DNA of 64,000 nt from assembly GCA_035048485.1 (NCBI GenBank), contig CM068587.1, forward strand, positions 52,009,501 through 52,073,500, given 5' to 3'. The notes beneath the pieces are model-generated. The model did not search any database. It was not told the DNA's origin and saw only the letters and a program-made list of their open reading frames with translations. The position numbers and the translations under genes are program-made. How positions within the stretch are numbered: the stretch's first letter is position 1; each line of letters starts with the position of its first letter. Shown here one piece after another: positions 54,895 to 64,000 of this stretch. The stretch comes from Pteria penguin (lineage: Eukaryota > Mollusca > Bivalvia > Pterioida > Pteriidae).

Positions 54895-55874
54895 GAAGCA
54901 GTTTTCGTGCCATTTTAACGAAGGAAAAACTTTTCTCGTTCGAACGAGAAATTTATCTCGTTCGAACGAGATAACTTTCTCGTTCGAATGAGAAATCAGC
55001 TCGTTCGAACGAGAAACTATCATATACCATAGTCTGCAGTGTAAGTATTATTAACCGATAAAAAGAAAAGAAATAACGTACATCAATAAATCTTTTGTTA
55101 TTTCTTTAGTAGAGGATGTTTGATCGTTTAAATAATTACATTTGGTCGCGTTTAGCCTGAATTTAATTGAAAGGCATTATACGTATTATTTCAGTCTATC
55201 TAAAGTATGTTTGTAACATTTGATTTGGAGCCTCATCTTCTCCCTTTTATATTTATGCTTTAAGTCACTGGAATAAAACTAACTTGGCTCAGTAACCTCA
55301 CCAATTAATATTAATCATTAATGAAATAATAATGCATGATTATAAGTGTTTTACTGTTTAGCAATAAGTACCATTCAGTGTATGTTTCAATTCTGAAATG
55401 TATAAATCATAATTATAGTTATTATAACACTTTTAATTACAAGAGGAGGGCAAAATATCTCTGATGTCATGCGCCCCCCCCCCCTTTTTTCCCCTCGCAG
55501 TCATCTCCTTCTTCGAAATTTAATTAATCATACTTTAAGTTAAGTATTTCCTTTCTATTGATAAGCCGTGTATTACAGAAAAACATGTGTGAAGTGAATC
55601 TACATTTATATGAATTTTAACTTGAAATATCTGCAATTATGTGTATATAAATGTATCACGTTATGTATCAATTGAAATAATCATACTTTTTTAAATAACC
55701 AAATACCTTAATTCATATATAATAGTTTCTCGTTCCAACGATATTTTTTTCTCGTTCCAACGAGATAACTGTCTCGTTCCAACGAGATTTTTTGTCGTTC
55801 AAACGAGAAAGTTTCTCGTTCGATTGAGATAAAAAAAAATATTTTCTTCTTTAAAATGGCACGAAAATGGCTTC
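54895..55874. mobile_element. ~1-kb foldback element with clustered palindromes
   Basis: Inverted ends of about 30 bp: 'ttttcgtgccattttaac' then 'gaagg' on the left, and 'ttcttctttaaaatggc' then 'acgaaaa' on the right; outer 'gaagc'/'gcttc' also match. Just inside each end lie arrays of a near-perfect palindrome. On the left (54934-55013) they are four 'ctcgttcgaacgaga'-type units. On the right (55725-55830) they are variants 'ctcgttccaacgaga' and 'tcgttcaaacgagaa'. No ORF lies in the ~700 bp between. The architecture resembles a non-autonomous DNA transposon with subterminal transposase-binding sites. Confidence 0.72.
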
Positions 55875-55936
55875 ATACCTTTCACCTAGTTATTAAATAA
55901 TGCAACTTTCTTTTACAGAAACAGGTTTGCTATAAG

Positions 55937-58900
55937 ATGTTTTACATTTTCACCCTGGTTGCTTGTCTAAACATCCAATGTTCCCTTAGTCTTAATTACA
56001 AAGGTAAGATATAGAATAGCAGTTTAAAAATTGTAAAATAAAAATCTTTCACATCGAAGTGATGCTTAAATATGTAAGAAAGAGGGCAGAATAGAAAACA
56101 CGAGAAAAGTATATTTGAAGTAATAAACAACAATGAATGCATTGGATAAATAATTCCCATTCCGTATGCCAATATTCCATTTTCCAGGAAAAATTCTTAC
56201 TTGCAGCATGTTAAATTGGATTTGTAGATAATACAAGTTCCTTGGATTACCAGACATCTATCAAAATTCTAACGAAGTCATTGAAATATTCTGTCTTAGA
56301 AATTTTAGGGCAAATAATGTTTCTACTTTTGATTTTTCGACACTATATACCTCTCTACCTCATCACTTAATCAAAACCAAATTGTTGTCTCTCATACGTA
56401 GGTGTTTCAACAGAGAGTCTAAATCATACTTCTGTACCTCAATTACATGTGGATTTTTCCAGAAAATCCAATATGATAATTATAAATACTGGACTTGTAC
56501 TGAGTTGTGTAATGCCATCATGCTTTTGATGGACAATATTAATGTATAATTTAATGGCAAGATTTATCAATAGATTATTGGGATTCCAGTGGGCACTAAC
56601 TACGCTCCCCTTATAGCAGATTTATTTTTATACTGTTATGAGAGAGACTTTATGCATTCTATTCAAACCTCTAAACGTTTCGACCCTATTGATAAGTTCA
56701 ATTGCACAATCATCTTGGTGGTATTTTAGTTATCGATAACACTGAGTTTGAAAACTATATTACTGATATTTATCTATCTGAACTTTCAATTAAACAAAAC
56801 CAATACTTCCGACCAGGAAACACCTATTTTGGACTTATATATTAAAATTGTTAACAAAAATATTCGTACCAACATATATGATAAAGGTGACGACTTTGGA
56901 TTTCCTATTTTAAATTTCCCTTATCTAGATGGTGATGTCCAGAGACTCTCATCTTATGGTATTTATATTAGTTAATCGGTTCGGTTTGCTAGAACCTGCA
57001 CTCATGTTTTGGATTTTCACGCAATACATTCTCAGGTTACTTTTAAACTTCTTACTCACGGTTATAGATATCATAAACATCGAAAAACGTTTGATAAATT
57101 TTACAGATCTTATTCAAACATTGTATCTAAATTTTCGTATCCAGTGGAATATCCCATCCCAATTTCTACAGTGATCTAGTGTACAAACTAAGGAGGGTCA
57201 AAAGTTCCGATAATGTCAAATCGGCGGGTTCTAAAATTATTAAACGCCTTCGACATCGACAGTATGACCCCGAGATTATCGCTAAGACCATAGTTCTTGT
57301 ATTGGGTCCCTCTACAGCCCAATACAGACTTCTGCTTGAGCGTTGCACGCTGACTAACAGGACGATAGGGATTCTATGACAGGCCTTGTCGAAATCTTTT
57401 CAGAGGAGACAAGGTCCTGATTTTCGTCCCCTCTTAGTGTTAGTCGGGACTCCTATTGATCAAGAATCTGAGCTCGGCTTACAGACAGGGAGATCACGGT
57501 TTACTTATGTTGATATAGCCTTACATATTTTTAATAGCAACATATTATTCTATAAAAGTTTCGTGTGTAACAAAATTTTTATGACCTTTCTTCGTGAGAA
57601 ATCTGTTGATCCTTGTTCTCTATATAGCGGATTATTTATAAATTTTTTAATGTGTCCTTTGATTGTGCTGCTTTTGGGGTGAGTGGGAAAGTGGGCGCCC
57701 GTAAACCGGTTTACCACCCTTATTGAATGACGTTTGTTACTTCAACTGACCGTCCTAAGTCGGTATCGGAACTGCAGCACAATCGTATATTATTGTAATG
57801 TTTTTTTCCTTGTATATTCTACTATAATGCATGTCCTTGTTGACTGTTGTCAGATGTCCTCAGTTTCCTCTTTTATACTCATTAAATAAACTGACACCAT
57901 TTCATGGTAAAAATCTCTCTTAAGGAAATTTCTTAAAGAGTTGAGATCATGCTCAACGTTATGCCGACGTCATCAGCTGTAGATTTGACCGTGGCGTAAT
58001 TTTGGCACTTCAAGGTTTAAACGATTTCTTTTAACACTTTTGCGTAGTTTGTTGCCTTATCTGTCAAGCATTCATAATAATACATGTCGTCTGCGATGCC
58101 TCTCCGAAATGTTTTTCGCTTGAAGAAATGTCCGTATTAAGTAAAGGTAAACAAGGAAGAAGTATTCCAATTCTATGGAATAAAAGTACAATGTCATATT
58201 CAGATAAATTCAAACCCCAAATAAAATGAGGTGAGGCCAGGTGTCCAGGTGAAGGAAGCGTCCCTTGCTTGCATACAGCATCCGTCGCAAAAGTCTTGCA
58301 ACATCTATTCAAAATCAAGAATAAATACATTGGTACACACATGAACACAGGTAAGACACAAGGACACTAAATCAAATTATCCCATTCACGGTATGAAATT
58401 AAATCCGGTATCGAAAATACACGTGTAATAATGTCTGTATGCATGCATATAATGCCAAGTCAAGTATAGTCTAAGAGCTCAAGATGGTTAGTTGGTATGA
58501 TCATATCCCAAAATTGTGGTTAACATTCTTGAAAGGGGAATCTCAGTTTCGGTTCTCGAATTCAGATTTGAGATGATGACTTGAGATTGAGGAAAAAATA
58601 TTGAGGAAAATAATACTCAAACCGGAGGTAGGGCATTGAGATCAGGAAGGCTAGTGATGCCGGGAATGGTGTTGAACTTAACATGAAAAAACCAAACAAG
58701 CAAACAAAACAAAACAAACAAAAGAAAAAAAAACCTAATATGTGAGTGTAACAATACTTTAGTAGTTGTGTATGTTTATATTTCTTTTTTAAGAGCCATA
58801 TGATTATTCAAACCATAATTCTACCAAACAACTAGACACATTTACACCTGTTCAGACTTCTCCGATTGCTGTTCCGTTTGGATCCAATGCATACACAACG

Positions 58901-61900
58901 GTTTACGTAAGTTGAAAATCTGCATCTATCTAATATACCAATACATGCAATTAATGTTATTTTCTAATTCTATAAATGGAGATTTGATCATGAATCGAAA
59001 TTTTTACACGGTTTTTTTTTATTATTATTTTTTGTCCTCAAATGTTTTTCAAAAGTATCCATTTTATGGCCTTTATATTTGACAATATAACCCCATTTAC
59101 AAAAGGAATCGTTAATTGGCCATGGGGCATCTTACATGCAATGTTGCAGTACTGTGTTTAGAAGGTCAGATTGTTCTGCTTCCATGTATATTGCAAAAAT
59201 AATGTTGTAAAAACGTCGGAATCAAAACAATCGACCAACTAACCTTTTTCCTATAAGCATCTTGACTGTAGAGTGAAAAATCAACGCTGTAAATGATACG
59301 ATAACTACTGAATACGTGCAAATTGTAGATTATAAGTGAATACACTACAAATAAAAGTAAGATGAATCATATTAATAATTACCAAATAATCACCATGTAG
59401 GAAGTATGAGTAAATAGTGTAGGCCCTTATACCAATTGGTTATAAGTATAATAACTGCCAAAATAATGCAATAACCACTTATTACTAGTGTAATTACCAC
59501 AATTGGGTAGTGGACGTTAAAGAAACGCATTACCACAGATAAGTGTTTTGATAACCACTTATTGATAATGCAACAACCCCTATTTAATAGTGTAATTACC
59601 ACATATGAGTAGTTACTTTATCACATATAAGTCCTGTGATACCCACTTATTAATAATACAATACTTGCAGACTTAATGTATGACCTGTTATTACTGGTAT
59701 GATAACCCTGAAAAGTAGTTCATTGACCACAGTTCAGTAGTATTATAACTGTGGAACAGTATTGTGATTGCTATCAATTTCTAAAGTAATAACTATTGGT
59801 TAGTAGTGTAACAATAAAAACTGTTTAGTGGTATGATAACAACTGACTAGTGGTTTAATAACATTGTAAATACTTATTAGCAGATTTGTACACGCTGTTG
59901 TATTAATTATTTCGATTGTACATTAAGCAACTGAGAACTTTCTCATTGTGTACAGAGATCGATAATTTAAGATTCATGTGAACTGTAGGCGGGAACATGT
60001 GGATATATAACATTCGATGGAAGCAGCATAGATTACACACCAGAGCCGATAAATCAAACATCATTTTCATTTCCCTTCATCGCTGCATACTGGACGGATC
60101 TTGACCCACGAAAGACTGGAGCCGCATTATATTATGGAACTTACACAACGGGAGATTCTGACTTACTTAGGGCTTCAGAAGAAGTACGTTACTTTACAGG
60201 AAGGACATCATTTGATGCAACTTGGATGTTCATTGCAACATGGCATAATAATACATATTACTGCTGTAGTGATTTGGTAATTAATTTACAAGATTTTTTT
60301 ACTCTTTAATATTGTAATTTTACCTCAACCAACACCCGCTGGCAGTTTCATTTCCTATGCTTATTCCTGAAGAGAAAAACATATGGCCAGCTTCTCACTT
60401 ACTCATGTTTATAAATATATACGTTAATAATATATATTCATAATTGTATCCCAAATGTAAAGATATTACTTATTTTCCAGTTAATCTGTAAAACTTATCT
60501 TGCATGAATTATTATTTCACACATCGTTTGAAATGGAATTCCATTGGAGATTCTTTTATCATATGGTATTTGGCGTTTTGGGCAAGTTTAACTACTTAAG
60601 ATCATAAAACATAAAGCCGTATAAAACCTCTAATTGCATTATAATGAATTAATGTTCTGAATGAGTGCAATGCAATTAGGGAGTGTCTGGGTCGTCTTCT
60701 TTAAAACCCTGAAAAGAAATGTGTTGGTAGGGAAGTTAAATCCATCTCAACACAGTCCAGCACCTCCCAAAACTGTAAACAAATATAGTCGATGAAAGCT
60801 ACATGTTGATTAATAAACCACCACGTTAATCACTTTTACCCATGTCTTTTGTTATTATTGGTCGCAGTGAATGATTCTATGTCCTATGAAACAAAATAAC
60901 CTCTGAGTTAATGAAATGGGTTCTTATGTGTCAAATATTGATTCGCAGCTTTTTGTATCTTGAACAATCTGACACTTGTATTCAAAACTTTCCGTTCACG
61001 GACTGTAAAGGTATTACACGTCTGCACTGAACTTTCACACTTACCATTCTTTAGAATAGTTTACAAAGTAAGCCACTGTACTCACAATTTACATATTGGT
61101 CTATTTACCTATAATTACGCATTTATATTCGCTTTTAGCATCTATTTAGAACTTTTCTCTAATGTAAATAATATGGTCCCCAATTCGACATGTTAACATC
61201 CGTCTCTGTGTAAAGGTATTGACTCGATCGAAAAAAGGCGAAAAAATTGACAAGGAATGAAATGAAGGATTACAATGTATGTTCAAACAGATCAAGAAAT
61301 AAAACTCATAATTATTGGTTTCAAGTGTGAATTGTCTTTTTTTCTTTTTTTTTTTTTTTTGTTTTGGAAAAAAAAAGGGGGGGGGGGAGATATAGATCTT
61401 CTAAAGTGTATCGGGATGGGTATTTGGCATATACAAAGAATTATAAAAATTTTCGGGGAAATATAATACAAGAACAGCAATTTAGTGTGTGAAAAACTCC
61501 TTTCAATTCACAATTACCAAGATAGTCTTCACTATTGATAGTGTAGTCCCAACTTTACATCAACTTGTGGTTCATGTGCAGCATCAAAATCAAAATTAAT
61601 GGTTCAGATTTGTGTTTTGAAATGGGCGTTTATCTGTTTCTAATCCTGATTTTATTTCTGGTTTAAATACTGGCAATCGAACGAAACTACATAACTTTAT
61701 GTGCATGTCCTTGGTGATTTGTGTCATACAGCTTGGTCAGATGTCTTCTGTTTTCTCTTTCAGTTGTACAAGAGAAATACGTATCTCCGAACCTTGTAAT
61801 GACCAGTTTTATGGCAAAATTAATAGTAAATTCCTGTTGTTTCATAGCGTTACAAAACTAATAATTCTCTATAATCTCTATAATTTTCTATAATCATAGT

Positions 61901-62157
61901 AACGATAGACACTTGGTGTTTGTGGTGTATTTTTATATTTTCATATCTACAGAAAAGGCTAACAATTCAAGCTGTGGTAGTCACAGATGGAACTGATACA
62001 TATGCTCTCCTGAATTATATAGATGTACAGACTAGAAAGCCAACACATGATGTAGCAATCGGATGGAAAGAAACCTCATCATTTTGCCAACATCAGGTCT
62101 CCTTTACGGACATCGCGTTCAATATGTCTCTGCAAACTAGCAACACTAGAGACCAGG
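55937..62157 (+). CDS. secreted NIDO-domain protein, 5' part (four exons, continues beyond)
   Basis: Exons: 55937-56003, 58794-58906, 59989-60276, 61953-62157, all GT-AG and in phase. Exon 1 is a signal peptide: 'MFYIFTLVACLNIQCSLS'. Exons 2-4 encode a NIDO domain as in nidogen, alpha-tectorin, SNED1 and mucin-4: 'SPIAVPFGSNAYTTVY', 'GYITFDGSSI', 'FPFIAAYWTDLDPRKTGAAL', 'GRTSFDATWMFIATWHNN', then 'LTIQAVVVTDGTDTYALLNY'. The domain usually sits near the N-terminus of large extracellular matrix or mucin-like proteins. Exon 4 ends in phase 1 ('RDQ' plus one base, donor gtaaaa), so more exons are expected, probably beyond the window. Intron 1 holds a Penelope-like relic, intron 2 a minisatellite. 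No break is seen in these exons. Confidence 0.87.
56277..57700 (+). pseudogene. second Penelope-like reverse transcriptase relic
   Basis: Broken RT: 'VSTFDFSTLYTSLPHHLI', 'FFQKIQYDNYKYW', then stops, 'IIGIPVGTNYAPLIADLFLY', a damaged YIDD region, 'FPYLDGDVQRLSSYGIYIS', and, after frameshift, 'SDLVYKLRRVKSSDN' with 'RLRHRQYDPEIIAKTI'. It is distinct from the 45.7-51.0-kb lineage ('FLDGDV' rather than 'FLSSNIP'). Multiple stops and shifts make it non-coding. It lies in intron 1 of the NIDO gene on the same strand. Confidence 0.82.
57690..57900 (+). repeat. Penelope-associated 3' block, reference copy
   Basis: 'gggcgcccgtaaaccggttt' and following sequence; inverted copies are at 12885-12990 and 43785-43870. 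Confidence 0.7.
58064..58500 (-). repeat. Penelope-like 3' tail, inverted copy
   Basis: The reverse complement matches 51180-51440 ('tgcaagacttttgcgacgg', 'cctggacacctggcctcacc', 'gaatttatctgaatatgaca'). It lies head-on to the RT relic upstream, so a second insertion or rearrangement is implied. Confidence 0.72.
59380..59880 (+). repeat. degenerate ~30-bp minisatellite
   Basis: Many diverged units around 'gataaccacttattactagtgtaattaccaca' (split as 'ataaccacttatta' and 'gtgtaattaccaca'). Non-coding, in intron 2 of the NIDO gene. Confidence 0.7.
60277..61952 (+). other. NIDO gene intron 3
   Basis: AT-rich intron with a T-run and G-run near 61340-61385. No gene or mobile element recognised. 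Confidence 0.5.
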
Positions 62158-62243
62158 GTAAAACGTTAAGTATTTATTCGTTTTTGCTAGAACACCAAAA
62201 CAATAAGGATCAATCAGATAGAAATTTAAGCTTTTTTGACGTG

Positions 62244-62573
62244 CAATCTGATTAAATCTATATCTTTATTCCGCTTCTCTATTTGTTCCATTGCGTATAA
62301 AGATCGGTGGATCGGCTACAAAATCTTAGTGATGGAATTAACATCCACGGCGTGCGTGACACACAAGGTAGTTTTTGAACGGTGTTTGTTACATATTGCG
62401 TCACTATCACGTGCCTAGCAGAGTCACTGATTGGCTATGGGAAATAACGGTTTCGGTGAGTGAGACGTCATCAGAGGTCACCAGAACGTGAACCCTTACG
62501 GGGTTTCACCAGATCTTTATACGCAATGGAACAAATAGAGAAACAGAATAAAGATATGGTTTTAATCAGATTG
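62244..62573. mobile_element. 330-bp MITE with ~62-bp inverted ends
   Basis: 'caatctgattaaatctatat' continuing to 'gcgtataaagatc' on the left is mirrored by 'gatctttatacgc' through 'ttttaatcagattg' on the right. 'ttttgacgtg' occurs immediately left (62234-62243) and 5 bp to the right (62579-62588) and may be a target duplication. The interior has no ORF. It lies about 90 bp downstream of NIDO exon 4. Confidence 0.9.
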
Positions 62574-62588
62574 TTTTGTTTTGACGTG

Positions 62589-64000
62589 TTTCTGGACTTA
62601 GTAATTTCAATGGAAAAAGGTGTCATGTTTTTCAGTTAATTGATATTGATAATTTCTAAATGACTACTGTATAACCGGAAATTTTCGCTAGTATCAAATT
62701 TGGCGATTCAGTATCAGAAAAGCTTATCTTTATTTTCGCGGATACAATTTTTCGCGATTTCAAAAACAGAAAAAACCCATATTTTTTTAAACTATGAAAT
62801 AAAACGACTCTCGTCAAACAACTAGACGTAGGACAAGCTATATCCGCATCTCTGTGAATCAGTTTATCTATATGTATAACTTCGCTTGTTTCCGCTCAAA
62901 TCCACGGCTTGTAGCTTGTCGGTGCAATCGGCGGAATTGTTAAGTAAAGGACACTTGAACGGAAATTATCTGTAATTTGTTAACGAAAGCAGTCGAAAAT
63001 GATAAGTATTTTTCATCAAACGGCAGATAAAATTCCTCAATTTTATTCGACACATACGGGCATATAATTTTTTCAACATACTGAATCATTATTTTCTCGT
63101 TTTCATAGTGGTTTTCGGAATGATTTATGTGGAATTCGGAGGGGAATCGGAATTTCGGGTTGCACTTATCAGTCTTCAAAAAATAAATAAATATGTAAAC
63201 AAACTAATTAAGGGAATACGGACACGTACAATGGCTTTGATTACCATATGCACTATTCATTCACGCGTTAATAATTGCTTGTTATCTATCGACAAATATG
63301 TGAAACCACTGACATAACGAAATCATGGGCTTTGTCAATTAGGGTTTTAAAATTGTACACAACCGTAATATTCGTTTTGTCCCCTAGACGTCAATGGTTC
63401 ATTGAGAAACGGGAATGATATTAATACCAGTTTGGTCCCCATTTTTTCGGAGTACAATTTTTCACGGTAACTTATTTTCGCGTGTTCAAATTACTCGCGA
63501 AAACAGCGAAAATTAGTATCTCGGGAAAATTTCTGGTTATACGGTATTTTGATCATGATTATGGTAAGGAATATTATTGTGAAAGAATTTTGTCAATATC
63601 TCGATTTTTGGATTTTTTGTGAATTTTTTAAGACTTCCATAAAAGGGGGCAGTTGGCCATTTTTCACATTTTCAACTTTTTTCTGCAAAAATATTGAAAG
63701 GATTTTGATAAATCTAGGTAGAAATAAATCACTTATGATACCCTTCAAATTCTATTGTTTTCGTCCAGAACTCTTTACAGGTGGCGCCACCATAGTCAAA
63801 AGTAGGTCACAAAAGAGTACCCTCCTTTGACAATGTTCTTCTTCATAATGACTGTATACAGAGACAAACAGAATGCATAGAAATGATCTAGAGGGATGAG
63901 TGGAGACGTATTGTCACTTTGGTTCCCTTCCAAAATCATATTTTAGAATTTTTTTTCCGACATTTGTTTGGACTTGGTGATTTCAATGCAGAACAGTGAC
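62589..64000 (+). repeat. fragments of the 37.5-kb repeat family, otherwise no gene
   Basis: From about 63555 to the window end the sequence matches the 37.5-38.2-kb element ('acaggtggcgccaccat', 'aaaagtaggtcaca', 'tgcatagaaatgatctaga'). A short piece at 62575-62640 also matches. The rest shows only short frames. Confidence 0.6.

Noticed and set aside
62440..62500. Hammerhead-like core on the minus strand (CTGATGA then GAAA)
   Set aside because: The bases between the two motifs cannot form the required stem II.

Overview
The window looks like nuclear DNA of an invertebrate, most probably a bivalve mollusc. The evidence is AT-rich sequence, small GT-AG exons in long introns, tRNA-derived SINEs with perfect target duplications, Penelope-like retroelement debris, hAT- and Kolobok-like transposase genes, and the 'aggtcaaggtcac' and 'caggtggcgccacc' repeat families that I associate with bivalve genomes. 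The species cannot be named from sequence alone. No bacterial genes, rRNA or CRISPR arrays are seen.

Layout. 1-3.4 kb: an 18-bp minisatellite inside a dispersed repeat, then a three-exon P2X7 ballast-domain-like gene on + and a three-unit tandem repeat. 3.7-12.6 kb: an intron-rich minus-strand gene for a THAP-domain, D(2)H-class (Kolobok-like) transposase-derived protein. It carries two in-frame stops. A 4.4-kb hAT-type transposon on + (7.6-12.0 kb), encoding an OTU-protease-like ORF followed by a zinc-finger/hAT transposase, sits in the intron after its THAP exon. 12.9-15.4 kb: repeats around a truncated Penelope-like reverse transcriptase. 15.95-24.29 kb (-): a complete eight-exon MBIP gene (ATAC histone acetyltransferase complex subunit), with SINEs and MITEs in its introns. 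24.58-41.21 kb (+): a fourteen-exon gene head-to-head with MBIP, tentatively the meiotic TOPOVIBL/TOP6BL protein. 41.3-45.6 kb: tandem repeats and a 24-bp minisatellite. 45.7-51 kb: a broken Penelope-like RT whose two halves are separated by 3.9 kb, including a two-gene element with divergently transcribed D(2)H transposase and Cys-rich accessory protein genes. 52.2-55.9 kb: one unassigned ORF, microsatellites and a 1-kb foldback element with clustered palindromes. 55.9-62.2 kb (+): the 5' part of a secreted NIDO-domain gene with a second Penelope-like relic in its first intron.

The host genes MBIP, the TOPOVIBL-like candidate and the NIDO protein have readable exons, while most transposon genes carry frameshifts or stops. 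MBIP and its neighbour appear to share a short bidirectional promoter. The most unusual content is the OTU-hAT element nested in a THAP/Kolobok-like gene, and the two-gene Kolobok-like element whose transposase shares its motif set with that THAP gene.
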